Below, in pieces: positions 15,153 to 23,221 of a stretch of DNA of 64,000 nt. The stretch is from Rhizobium freirei PRF 81. Its GTDB lineage: Bacteria; Pseudomonadota; Alphaproteobacteria; Rhizobiales; Rhizobiaceae. Every line of letters begins with the position of its first letter. The first letter of the stretch is position 1. The notes beneath the pieces are model-generated. The model made no database searches. It worked only from the letters and a program-made list of their open reading frames with translations, and had not been told where the DNA came from. Both the position numbers and the translations under genes were made by a program. Location of the stretch: the NCBI RefSeq assembly GCF_000359745.1, contig NZ_AQHN01000084.1:248001-312000 (forward strand), given 5' to 3'.

Positions 15153-16045
15153 TTCGGCAATGTCCCGCCAAGATTGATACCCGGTTCCTTGATCATGTTG
15201 TTCTCAAGGCCCCATTTCTTCATGATGGCGGCATAGGTGCCGTTGTCCATAAGAACCTTGACGACATCCTTCAGGACCGGACCGAGCGGCGAGCCTTTGG
15301 GCACGACCGCGCCCTGATAGAGATCCTCGAAACCGTTCTTCTGGCCGACGCCGGTCAGTTCCAGCTGGCCGTTTGCCTGCGACACGAAATAGGTGAGCGG
15401 AGCCTGCGAGGAGAAGAAGGCGTCGGAGCGTTTGGAGCGGACGGCGAGGATCGAGCTCGGCTGGTCGGTGAAGGACTGTACCTCGATCGCGCCCTTGCCA
15501 TCGGCCTTGCATTTCTCGGCCTGCACCTGAATGACCTTTTCGGCCGAGCCGCCGGCCATGACGGCGATGCGCTGGCCGCAGGCTGTATCGAGCGAGGTGA
15601 TGCCCTTCGGATTGCCTTTCTGGACCGCGAAGACGACGAATTCCTGCACCCAGTCGACGAAGTCATTCGCTTCTTCGCGGCTCTTGAAATCGCCGATCGG
15701 GCCGAAGGCGAACTGATAGCGGCCGGAATTGATGCCGGCGAGGATGGCCGGCAGGCCGCTGACGCTCTCATGCTCGATCTTCACGCCGAGCACTTGGCCG
15801 ATCGCGTCGGTCAGATCGGCGCTGGCGCCGGTCAGCTTGGTGCCGGTGACGATTTCATAGGGAGGGAACGAGCCGTTGTTGACCGAAATCATCTTGCCCG
15901 ATGTGCGGATCGCTTCCGGCAGCTTGGCCTGCAGGTCCTTGTTGACCGAGAGTTTCGGCAGGCTGGCATCCTCAGCGAAGGCGGTGCCCGACATCATCAG
16001 GCTTGCCACGGCGACGTAGGTCATTTTCTTCAGCGACATGTTCAT
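15149..16045 (-). CDS. Polar amino-acid ABC transporter substrate-binding protein
   Basis: A 298-residue periplasmic binding protein of the SBP_bac_3 family with a signal peptide (K-K-M-T-Y-V-A-V-A-S-L-M-M-S-G-T-A-F-A, cleavage before E-D). Mature features include N-N-G-S-F-P-P-Y-E-I-V near 60, the ligand-clamping strand of amino-acid binders, G-A-S-A-D-L-T-D-A-I-G-Q and A-G-G-S-A-E-K. A start at 16039 (MSLKK) is equally possible. Its neighbours (M20 amidohydrolase downstream, MocR regulator upstream) argue for a modified amino acid rather than a common one. Confidence 0.9.
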   Translation of the reverse strand: MNMSLKKMTYVAVASLMMSGTAFAEDASLPKLSVNKDLQAKLPEAIRTSGKMISVNNGSFPPYEIVTGTKLTGASADLTDAIGQVLGVKIEHESVSGLPAILAGINSGRYQFAFGPIGDFKSREEANDFVDWVQEFVVFAVQKGNPKGITSLDTACGQRIAVMAGGSAEKVIQVQAEKCKADGKGAIEVQSFTDQPSSILAVRSKRSDAFFSSQAPLTYFVSQANGQLELTGVGQKNGFEDLYQGAVVPKGSPLGPVLKDVVKVLMDNGTYAAIMKKWGLENNMIKEPGINLGGTLPK

Positions 16046-16083
16046 TCCCCTTTTGCTTTGTGTCTCTGATGTTCAGTCGATGA

Positions 16084-17061
16084 TCAGGCTGCACTCGTGT
16101 GGCTGCCGTCGACGTCGAACGGAAAAAGTTCCTCCGGCGTCATCAGGCGCGGCAGGATACCCTGCACGTGCAATTCCCCAGCGAAGTCGGCGATCATCTT
16201 GCGGTTGGCAGCAAAGCCGCTCGCATCCCAACCCTCGGGCAGCTCGACTGCCGATTTCAACAGCTCGTCGAGCATGAAGGGCGTGGTGTCGGCATATTTG
16301 CGCCGCTTGCTCAGCCAGACGCGCTGCGATTCATCGATCAACGCACTCAGCTCGGCGATGACCCAGGGATGCTCGGCGACGATGTCAGCCTTAAATCCGA
16401 TCAGGTGCATACCCGGCACATAGCCCACATCGGCAAAATAGCGATGTTCGGCGGCACGGAAATCCGGCAGCAGCTGGCGGAAGCCGGAATTGCCGGCGAA
16501 ATAGCCGTCCGGCATGAACGGCGTGAAGATCGCGTCGAGCTGGCCTTCCTTCAGCAGGTCCACCATCGGCCTTTCGCCGGGGGCTGCTTCGATCCGGCCA
16601 GGTCGGCCGAAGCCGTCGAGGCGATCGGTGATCGGATGGGCTTCGGTCAGGCGGCCCGCATACCACATGGCATCTTCGACGCCGACACCTTCGCGGCGAA
16701 GGGCGGCGCGTGTCCAGGTATTGCCGGAATCGCGCCAGCCGGTGACGCCGATACGCTTGCCGGAAAGCTGAGCGAAGCTCGTGATCGGGCTGTCCTTCGT
16801 GGTGATGACGCAGCGGTGGCGGAACCCGCGCATGATGAAGTTCGGAATGCCGACCACGCTCTCGTCGCCGTCGATGCGCATTTGCGTGTAGCGACTGAAC
16901 GAGGTTTCGGCTGCGTCATAGGCGTCGCTCTTGCCGACATGCGAGACCAGCGTGCCGACTCGATCGACCTTGAGGTCGAGTTTCGGGGAGGAGACGTCGC
17001 CGAGGACCAGAGGCGTTATGTAGTCCCAGTCGCGGAGGGCAAGGCGGAGAGTAAGGGGCAT
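16084..17061 (-). CDS. Binding-protein-fold enzyme, 4,5-dihydroxyphthalate decarboxylase-like
   Basis: The 325-residue protein resembles the 4,5-dihydroxyphthalate decarboxylase / NMT1-like family, which has the type 2 periplasmic-binding fold: T-L-R-L-A-L-R-D-W-D-Y at the N-terminus, G-K-R-I-G-V-T-G-W-R-D-S-G-N-T-W at about 128, R-G-F-R-H-R-C. There is no signal peptide from ATG 17061, so it is probably cytoplasmic and either an enzyme (decarboxylase) or a sensor rather than a transport protein. It is the first gene of the operon, 38 bases before the true binding protein, and diverges from the MocR gene. AAGGGGC lies before its ATG (AGTAAGGGGCATG as read on the opposite strand is not a binding site), so the ribosome binding site is weak. 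Confidence 0.7.
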   Translation of the reverse strand: MPLTLRLALRDWDYITPLVLGDVSSPKLDLKVDRVGTLVSHVGKSDAYDAAETSFSRYTQMRIDGDESVVGIPNFIMRGFRHRCVITTKDSPITSFAQLSGKRIGVTGWRDSGNTWTRAALRREGVGVEDAMWYAGRLTEAHPITDRLDGFGRPGRIEAAPGERPMVDLLKEGQLDAIFTPFMPDGYFAGNSGFRQLLPDFRAAEHRYFADVGYVPGMHLIGFKADIVAEHPWVIAELSALIDESQRVWLSKRRKYADTTPFMLDELLKSAVELPEGWDASGFAANRKMIADFAGELHVQGILPRLMTPEELFPFDVDGSHTSAA

Positions 17062-17100
17062 GAAATTCACTCGCGGAAAAACTTGTTTTCCAAGTGAGTA

Positions 17101-17146
17101 AATGTTCAATATGAGCCGATCAAATGTTATTACGTTATTGAACATT
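17101..17146. promoter_or_regulatory. Inverted repeat operator between the transport operon and the MocR gene
   Basis: AATGTTCAATA (17101-17111) and TATTGAACATT (17136-17146) are perfect 11-bp inverted arms with 35-base centre spacing, in an AT-rich 100-base gap between divergent genes. MocR-type regulators bind paired repeats of this kind in the gap between their gene and the target operon, so this is the expected binding site. Confidence 0.65.
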
Positions 17147-17161
17147 AAAAATGGCGCAGGA

Positions 17162-18490
17162 ATGAGCGGAAATCGAGACGCGGCGTGGTTTGCCGAAAAA
17201 TTGAACGATCGGACAATCCGCGGCATCGCATTGGAGACGAGCGCGCTTATTCGCGCCGGCGCACTGCCCGTTGGTACGAAGTTGCCGCCGATCCGCGATC
17301 TCGCATTCGCGCTCGGCATAAGCCCGGCCACTCTATCCGAAGCATGGAGCGAGCTCAGGCGTCAGAAGATCATCAGCGGACGCGGCCGAAACGGCACTTG
17401 GGTCAGCGGCGATCGCTTCGTTGCCAAGCCGGCGCGGCTTGCGAGCGTCGGTGACTATGGCCACGACGCCCTGAACCTGACGGCCGCAGTTCCCGACATC
17501 CGGCTGCTGCCGAAGCTGGAGGCGGCGATGGCGTATGGCGCGTCGGCCGAAAATCTCAACAGCTATGAGCGCAGCCGTATCCTCCCGGAACTGGAAGAGC
17601 AGGTCAGGAAAACCTGGCCCTACGAGCCGGAGGCGTTCCTGGCGACCAATGGCGGCTACAATGCCGTCTATACCCTGATCAACGCTCTGGTCATGCCCGG
17701 CGCCACCGTGGCGATCGAAGACCCCACAGGCATGCGCCTTCTCGATATTCTCGAGGATCGTGGTGCACGCATCATTCCGGTCAAATGCGACGAGGAGGGG
17801 CCGCTGCCGCCTTCGCTGGAAGAGGCGCTGAAATACCGCCCGGTCGCTTTCATCTTCCAGCCGCGCATCCATTCCGTCACCGGCCAGAGCGTGAGTGCGG
17901 CGCGCATGGCAGCGATCGCCGCGATCCTTCGCGACAAAGACACATTGATCGTGGAGGATGATGGTATCGCCGATATTTCGACGGCGCCCCGCCATTCGAT
18001 GGGACATCTCTATCCCGATCGCGTCATCCATATCCTCTCTTACTCGAAGACGCATGGGCCGGATCTGCGGCTGGCGGTATTGTCGAGTTCGCGCGCGATC
18101 GTCGACCAGATCCAGTCCTATCGCAGCTTCAGTTCCGGCTGGACGAGCCGAATTCTGCAGGCGGCCGTTGCCTGGTTGCTGCGGGATGAGGCAACGGCGG
18201 CATGTCTCGATCGTGCCCGGCAGATCTACCTGGAGCGCCGGGCCGGCCTGATCGACGCTCTCGGCGAGCGTGGCGTGGAAGCGCGACATGGGGGCGGACT
18301 ATGTGCGTGGATACCCGTATCGTCAGAGCCTTTCGCAATGGTAACGCTGGCGGCGCGGGGTATTGCCGTGCATCCCGGCGCCAAGTTTTCGATCCTGCCC
18401 AGCAGCCATTTGCGCGTCGCGACGGCCAATCTCTCGGAACGGCGCAAAGAGGTTGCGGACGCAATCGCACTGGCCGCAGTTCATACCTGA
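17162..18490 (+). CDS. MocR-type regulator (GntR HTH fused to aminotransferase domain)
   Basis: A 442-residue fusion. Residues about 15-75 form a GntR winged HTH (G-T-K-L-P-P-I-R-D-L-A-F-A-L-G-I-S-P-A-T-L-S-E-A-W-S-E-L). From about 95 to the end it is a fold-type I aminotransferase with the PLP lysine in I-L-S-Y-S-K-T-H-G-P-D-L-R. MocR proteins sense an amino-acid-like ligand through PLP. It faces the transporter/amidohydrolase operon across an inverted repeat. ATG 17102 is open in the same frame, but it lies inside the first operator arm and lacks a ribosome binding site; ATG 17162 (MSGNRDAAWF) was therefore preferred, with moderate certainty. Confidence 0.85.
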   Translation: MSGNRDAAWFAEKLNDRTIRGIALETSALIRAGALPVGTKLPPIRDLAFALGISPATLSEAWSELRRQKIISGRGRNGTWVSGDRFVAKPARLASVGDYGHDALNLTAAVPDIRLLPKLEAAMAYGASAENLNSYERSRILPELEEQVRKTWPYEPEAFLATNGGYNAVYTLINALVMPGATVAIEDPTGMRLLDILEDRGARIIPVKCDEEGPLPPSLEEALKYRPVAFIFQPRIHSVTGQSVSAARMAAIAAILRDKDTLIVEDDGIADISTAPRHSMGHLYPDRVIHILSYSKTHGPDLRLAVLSSSRAIVDQIQSYRSFSSGWTSRILQAAVAWLLRDEATAACLDRARQIYLERRAGLIDALGERGVEARHGGGLCAWIPVSSEPFAMVTLAARGIAVHPGAKFSILPSSHLRVATANLSERRKEVADAIALAAVHT

Positions 18491-18499
18491 GCGACGGTG

Positions 18500-19570
18500 C
18501 TATCGGCTCGACGCCGCGCCCGCACCTTTAGGCGCCTCCTTCCCGGGTGAGGCATATTTGACCAGGACGGTCGCGAGCTTTGCCGAGATGAGAGCGATGA
18601 TGGAAATCGCAACGAGATAGATCGCGATATAGACGGGATGCGGCAGTTGCACATCGCGCATCAGGTGCCCGTAGATCTCGGTAAAGCCGCGATGGCACAT
18701 ATAGATCGGGTAGGAGAGATAGCCGAGAAAAATGCCGAGCCGCTGCAGCCTGGCCGGCAATTCGAGCATCGTGCCGGCAAGGACGACGAGCGGCGAGATC
18801 AGGATGCAGAACACCAGCGCATATTTCAGCGAGTAGGTGGGCAGAAATAGCAGGATGCAGATCGCAGCGATGGGCAGCAGGGCGGCATAGCTGGTCACCG
18901 TCCGGCCGAGCGTGTTGACGTTTCGAAGGCGGTAGATGATCATGCCAAGGGTGAAGGAGAAGAAGACGCGGGCAAGGCCGCCATCGACCGAGCGCCATTC
19001 CCAGCCGAGATCGAGCGATTTGTGAACGAAAACCGAGCCGATCAGCATTGCCAGGGATGCGGCGGCGATGAGGATGAGGCTTCGCGTTTTCAGCCTGAAC
19101 AGCACGAGCGCGAATACAAGATTGGCCAGCAGCTCCCAAAACAGCGACCAGGCCGGCCCGTTCAGTGGATAGAGCGGCCAGATATCGCCGGCCGATCGGG
19201 TCAGAAAGCTCGGCGACGGCAGCATGAAGACGGTCGACAAAATGCTCGCCCCAAGATCCGCCCGTCCGACACCGGCTGCCTGCCAATGCAGCAGCAATTG
19301 CACGAGGCCGAAGACGCTGCCGATCAGGAAGAGCGGATAGAGGCGCGCATAGCGCGCTTTCATGAAGGCCACTACGGTCATGCCGCCGGCGAGCTTTTCG
19401 CCATAAGCCCTGGCGATCACGAAGCCGCTCAGCACGAAGAAGAAATCGACGGCGATATAGGCCGACGGCGCATAGGGCCTGTCGAGGTGGTAGACGACGA
19501 CGGCGAATGCCGCGAGGCCGCGCATCGCATCCAGGGCGGCATATCTATGTCTTGCATTGTCAGCCGGCAT
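18500..19570 (-). CDS. Acyltransferase 3 membrane protein
   Basis: The 356-residue membrane protein starts with Y-A-A-L-D-A-M-R-G-L-A-A-F-A-V-V-V-Y-H-L, containing the catalytic His of the family, then A-V-D-F-F-F-V-L-S-G-F-V-I and R-Y-A-R-L-Y-P-L-F. About ten hydrophobic helices follow; N-G-P-A-W-S-L-F-W-E-L is the conserved 'W-S-L-x-x-E' loop. It probably acetylates or succinylates a surface polysaccharide. It ends 9 bases from the convergent MocR gene and is the distal gene of a group with a glycosyltransferase and a flippase. Confidence 0.88.
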   Translation of the reverse strand: MPADNARHRYAALDAMRGLAAFAVVVYHLDRPYAPSAYIAVDFFFVLSGFVIARAYGEKLAGGMTVVAFMKARYARLYPLFLIGSVFGLVQLLLHWQAAGVGRADLGASILSTVFMLPSPSFLTRSAGDIWPLYPLNGPAWSLFWELLANLVFALVLFRLKTRSLILIAAASLAMLIGSVFVHKSLDLGWEWRSVDGGLARVFFSFTLGMIIYRLRNVNTLGRTVTSYAALLPIAAICILLFLPTYSLKYALVFCILISPLVVLAGTMLELPARLQRLGIFLGYLSYPIYMCHRGFTEIYGHLMRDVQLPHPVYIAIYLVAISIIALISAKLATVLVKYASPGKEAPKGAGAASSR

Positions 19571-19608
19571 GGGTTGAGACCTTGTTTTGTAACAGCGCCG
19601 TCTGTGTT

Positions 19609-20424
19609 CTATCCGACCGTGCGGGCACCGAAGAATTCCCGTCGCAGGCTTTGATCCAACGGGCGGACACGGGAGAGATTGGACAGGAGCTGGCGGGGGC
19701 GGCGCAGCACCGATGCATTCAAAAAATGTGTCCGGATGAGGTTGGAGGATTTGCTATGCGCGCCGGCATGCCCGACCCGGTAGATGGCGCCGCGGAAGGG
19801 GAGCGACCCGAGCGGATGACCGGCATCCGCGAGTATCTTGCCGATGCGCACATGGCTGCCGAGCATCGACTTGATGTAGTCGACATCGGCGTCCTCGAAC
19901 GTTGCCGGCAACCCGTAGAGGTCGGAGCGGATGATCAGCGACGTGCCGCAGAAATTGGCGAAATCATTGTGATGCAGCAGCAGCCGGCCGCCCTCGTTCC
20001 AGAGATAGCCGCGGTCGATCTTCCAGCCATTGGCGTCACTGTTCCTCGCCGCAAACTCGACGATATTGGCGCTGACGAAATCGTCGTCGTCGACGATCAT
20101 GAAGAACCGGGTGTCGCGGGCGGAAAGCATGCCACTCAGCACCCGCCGCCCCTTGTCCAGACGGAAGGCGTCATAGACCTTTTCGCGGTCGGCGCCGTTG
20201 ATGTCGTGCAGCTGGTTTGGTGGAAATGTGACCCGCTCGACGGAGAATTTCGGCGGCAGGTCCGGCAGGTCGGCACCTTCATTGGCGACGATCACGCCGC
20301 GCCAGTCGCCGTTGGATTGCCCGGAAATGGAGGCGATCGTTTGGGATAGCCGGCTTTTCAGCGAAGGCCAGTCATTGGAATTGGCCTGGTGGCGAACGGG
20401 GATGATGAAGGTAACCAGTGTCAT
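19609..20424 (-). CDS. GT-A fold glycosyltransferase-like protein
   Basis: A 271-residue soluble protein beginning T-L-V-T-F-I-I-P-V-R-H-Q, the first strand of GT-A glycosyltransferases, with a D-x-D-type metal site in F-F-M-I-V-D-D-D-D-F-V-S near residue 115. The rest is unlike standard GT2 enzymes (L-L-H-H-N-D-F-A-N-F-C-G-T-S and H-P-L-G-S-L-P-F-R-G-A-I-Y-R). It lies between a membrane acyltransferase and a polysaccharide flippase gene, so it probably adds a sugar in synthesis of the same glycan. No acceptor or donor can be assigned. Confidence 0.7.
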   Translation of the reverse strand: MTLVTFIIPVRHQANSNDWPSLKSRLSQTIASISGQSNGDWRGVIVANEGADLPDLPPKFSVERVTFPPNQLHDINGADREKVYDAFRLDKGRRVLSGMLSARDTRFFMIVDDDDFVSANIVEFAARNSDANGWKIDRGYLWNEGGRLLLHHNDFANFCGTSLIIRSDLYGLPATFEDADVDYIKSMLGSHVRIGKILADAGHPLGSLPFRGAIYRVGHAGAHSKSSNLIRTHFLNASVLRRPRQLLSNLSRVRPLDQSLRREFFGARTVG

Positions 20425-20518
20425 GACGCGCCCTTTTGACAGGAGGTACGGCTATTACGGGAACTAAAGAGGTGTTGCGGATCCATGACTTGCTTCGCTC
20501 CGGCGTCGCCAACGGCAG

Positions 20519-22015
20519 TTATTGGGTTCTTGCGCGACGGCTCTGCAGGGTCGTGCGCACCAGGAAGAGGATTCTCTCTCTGCACAGAAGAAAGATCAGG
20601 GCCGAATAGGTGATGCCGCCAACCAGGATCTCACAGATGAGGCGCGCGGCCACAGACCAGTCGCTCAAGGCCGACGACGTTGCCAGGACGGCGACCAGCA
20701 TGCCGAGATAGGCGGCGATCGGCCTCAGGAACTGGCCGAAATATTCGGGGATGCTCAGCCCGATCAAACGCGAGACCATCCACAGCGTCGCCGGCCACAG
20801 CATCAGCACTTCGAGCATCAGCGCAAAGACGATGGTCGAGACGCCATATGGGTAGAGAACAAGCACGGTCAGAATGGTGACGATGTTGCGCACGAGCTGG
20901 TAGTAGAACCACCAATTGGATTTTCCCTGGCTGGTGATCAAGGATGCCTGGATCACGCCGATGCCGCCCATGAGGCCGATCACGCAGAAGAAGCGAACCG
21001 GCCAGATGGCCGCCGTCCAGTGCGCGCCGAAGATCAGCGGAATGGCGTCGTCGGCGACGGCCGCAAGCCCCATGAAGGCGGGAAATGATACCAGCGAGCA
21101 GCCGAAGGTCGCCATGAGGAAGGCTTCTCGGACCTTGTTCTGATCGTGCTGCAGCGATGACAGCAGAACGTGGCTCACCGAGGTCAGGCCGCCGGCGACC
21201 ACATTGTTGAGCATCTCGTAGAGCCGCCGGGCAAAATTATAGATACCGAGGGCAGCCGGGCTCACCAGCGTGCCAATGATCAGCTGATCGAGGTTCATGG
21301 TCTGCAGGAAGCGGTTGCCGGAGGCGAAAATGCCGTAATGCAGCAGCTCTTTCAGGCTCGAGAGCTTGATGCGGACGCCCGGCAGCCATTTCGCGCCCCA
21401 GAAGGCTGCGATGCACGCTGCGGCGGGCGCGGCGATCTGTGCGATCGCGAGCGCCCACAGGCCGAAGCCGGCAAGGATCAGCGACAGGCAGATGATTGCC
21501 GAGACGAAGGTGGCGATCGCGGTGCGCACGGCCGCCAGATGAAAGGACATCGTCCTGCCGATCAAGGCATTGGGAACGATGATCATCATGTCGAAGAAGA
21601 TCTTCAATCCGATGATCGTCAGAAGGCTGACGATCTCGTCATGGCCGACCCAGTGGGCAACGGTCGGAGACAACACAAACAGCGCGGCGTAGAGAATGGC
21701 GGCCGAGAAGAAGGAGAGCCAGAAGACGGTATCGAGATGGCTGCGCCGGATCGACTTCTGCTGAATCAGCGCCTCGCCGAAGGCGGTAGGGCCAAAGCCG
21801 GCGGTGAAGCTGACGATGGCAAAGGCGAGCGCGACGAGGCCGAAATCCTGCGGCAAAAGAAACCGTGACGTGACGACGAAGACGAGGCTGTTGAGCGCTG
21901 TCGGGATCAGCGTGTCCAGCGCCGACCAGAATGCGCCTCTCAGGGCTGCCCGCGATCGGTTTTCACTCAGATGTTCAAAGACGATATCATCTGCTTCGGA
22001 AGCCAGCAATCGCAT
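20519..22015 (-). CDS. Polysaccharide flippase (Wzx/MOP superfamily)
   Basis: A 498-residue protein with 12-14 hydrophobic helices. The N-terminus R-A-A-L-R-G-A-F-W-S-A-L-D-T and L-P-Q-D-F-G-L-V-A-L-A are typical of polysaccharide exporters of the WzxC type, which flip lipid-linked oligosaccharide units across the inner membrane. A-L-I-Q-Q-K is another shared motif. ATG 22015 (MRLLASEADD) was chosen over 22036, which adds seven basic residues. It is the promoter-proximal gene of the three-gene surface-glycan group. Confidence 0.85.
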   Translation of the reverse strand: MRLLASEADDIVFEHLSENRSRAALRGAFWSALDTLIPTALNSLVFVVTSRFLLPQDFGLVALAFAIVSFTAGFGPTAFGEALIQQKSIRRSHLDTVFWLSFFSAAILYAALFVLSPTVAHWVGHDEIVSLLTIIGLKIFFDMMIIVPNALIGRTMSFHLAAVRTAIATFVSAIICLSLILAGFGLWALAIAQIAAPAAACIAAFWGAKWLPGVRIKLSSLKELLHYGIFASGNRFLQTMNLDQLIIGTLVSPAALGIYNFARRLYEMLNNVVAGGLTSVSHVLLSSLQHDQNKVREAFLMATFGCSLVSFPAFMGLAAVADDAIPLIFGAHWTAAIWPVRFFCVIGLMGGIGVIQASLITSQGKSNWWFYYQLVRNIVTILTVLVLYPYGVSTIVFALMLEVLMLWPATLWMVSRLIGLSIPEYFGQFLRPIAAYLGMLVAVLATSSALSDWSVAARLICEILVGGITYSALIFLLCRERILFLVRTTLQSRRARTQ

Positions 22016-22152
22016 ACCTCGCCTTCTAGATCCCAAACCGACGCCAGCTTTGCCGCATCGGCCAATTGCCGCTTCTTCATCCTTCCATGGATTGGGAGAC
22101 GGCGTTCTGGAGGCTTGATCTAGGCCAGCTCTTCGATTTGTCTAGGGACGGT

Positions 22153-22167
22153 TGTTGCATTGCAACA
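22153..22167. promoter_or_regulatory. Perfect palindrome TGTTGCATTGCAACA
   Basis: TGTTGCA / TGCAACA are perfect 7-bp inverted arms around a single T, 138 bases upstream of the flippase start and just past the stop of the convergently placed-in-line J-domain gene (both on the minus strand). It lies in an AT-rich patch within the 207-base non-coding stretch 22016-22222. It may be a binding site controlling the glycan genes; no family is evident. Confidence 0.4.
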
Positions 22168-22222
22168 TTACGTTGCCAAAAAGATTTCGCGATCGAGATA
22201 GATGCGAATGCTCACCGCATCT

Positions 22223-22855
22223 TCACTGGGCAGCGGAGCGAACCTTGGGCGCATCATCCCATTCGATGTCGGGCGCAGGCTCGGCCTCGTCGCCGGGCTC
22301 GTCCATGACATAGAGGTAGCCGTCGAGCATGTCGCAGGCACGCTCGCTGGCACCGATTTTTGCTTCCGTTTCGCTGATCGCGGTGGCAATCGCTTTGATG
22401 CGCGCGCGCAGCATATGGCCGACAACATCCTTGCCAGGGCGCTTTCCAAGACGGTCGAGATGAAGGCCTATACGATTGGAGTGACGCTCCAGCTCGCTCT
22501 TGCTGAAATGCGCCTTGCGGATTTCCTCGAGCAAGGCAGCCCGCATCTTGGCAACAGGATCGAATGTGCCGGGTTCGCGCTCGTCGAGGACCATTTCGGT
22601 GATAAGCTTTTCGATGGCAACCAGCGCCTGCAGGTCGACAGCGTCCGTCAACTCCACGTCATAGCCGGTATCGTCAAAGACTTTCCGGCGCACGGGGTCG
22701 AGAAGCAGCTCGTAGGCCTTCTGCAAGCGCGAGAAGGCATCGGTGTCGCCGCCAGAATCCGGATGCGCGGCCTTTGCACGCTTGCGATAAGCCGCTTTGA
22801 TCTGCTCTTCGCCCGCATCGCGCGCAACGCCGAGAATATCGTATGGATCAGTCAC
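22223..22855 (-). CDS. J-domain (DnaJ-like) protein
   Basis: The 210-residue protein begins with a J domain: D-P-Y-D-I-L-G-V-A-R-D-A-G-E-E-Q-I-K-A-A-Y, then K-A-A-H-P-D-S-G-G-D with the HPD motif that stimulates Hsp70 ATPase, then L-Q-K-A-Y-E-L-L. The remaining 140 residues lack the Gly/Phe region, zinc finger and substrate-binding domain of true DnaJ, so it is a type III J protein. The start is GTG at 22855, preceded by GGAGCTGGA. A short reading frame of 54 codons upstream stops within the start (GTGACTGA), a possible coupling. Confidence 0.85.
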   Translation of the reverse strand: MTDPYDILGVARDAGEEQIKAAYRKRAKAAHPDSGGDTDAFSRLQKAYELLLDPVRRKVFDDTGYDVELTDAVDLQALVAIEKLITEMVLDEREPGTFDPVAKMRAALLEEIRKAHFSKSELERHSNRIGLHLDRLGKRPGKDVVGHMLRARIKAIATAISETEAKIGASERACDMLDGYLYVMDEPGDEAEPAPDIEWDDAPKVRSAAQ

Positions 22856-23171
22856 TCCAGCTCCTGCCGCCGCTTAGTCCTATGTCTGGGGCCGAACCCC
22901 TCATGGTTGGTTTCTCTGGCAGGCAAATAAGTCCGCCATCAGGCCGTTCCCGCCCGCCCGCGGAAATCTTTGTATCATCACCACGGCGGAGTTTGGACAA
23001 AAACCGCTTCATGTCAAAGCCAATGCGGAGTCTTCTGTGGAGGATGGCCGCGATTGTCAAGCAACCCGCCAGCGTTTCGTTTCCCGAGCGCGCCGAGGCA
23101 GTCAAGGGCCGGGTGGCCTCTGCCAGGGCGCAAGGTGCGGGCGCCATTTCTTGAAGTCGCGACACGAAAAA
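22856..23171. other. Gap upstream of the J-domain gene, with one possible 54-codon frame
   Basis: No recognisable gene. On the minus strand an ATG at 23012 opens a 54-residue basic frame (MKRFLSKLRRGDDTKISAGG...) ending at 22848 inside the J-domain start codon region. Overlap of stop and start hints at translational coupling, but there is no clear ribosome binding site and no known homologue. A plus-strand 47-codon frame at 23011-23154 is equally unsupported. Confidence 0.25.
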
Positions 23172-23197
23172 CCCCGCTTCCGAAACCGGAAGCGGGG
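23172..23197 (-). terminator. Strong rho-independent terminator of the degP-like gene
   Basis: CCCCGCTTCCG (23172-23182) and CGGAAGCGGGG (23187-23197) make a perfect 11-bp GC-rich stem with a four-base loop. On the minus strand it is followed by TTTTT (complement of 23167-23171). It lies 25 bases after the protease stop codon. Confidence 0.9.
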
Positions 23198-23221
23198 CTT
23201 TGGCTCTTATGAGCTTCAATG

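Noticed and set aside
14211..16069. Overlapping plus-strand frames opposite the amino-acid ABC permease and binding-protein genes
   Set aside because: No ribosome binding sites or recognisable domains; the opposite strand encodes a coherent, coupled ABC operon.
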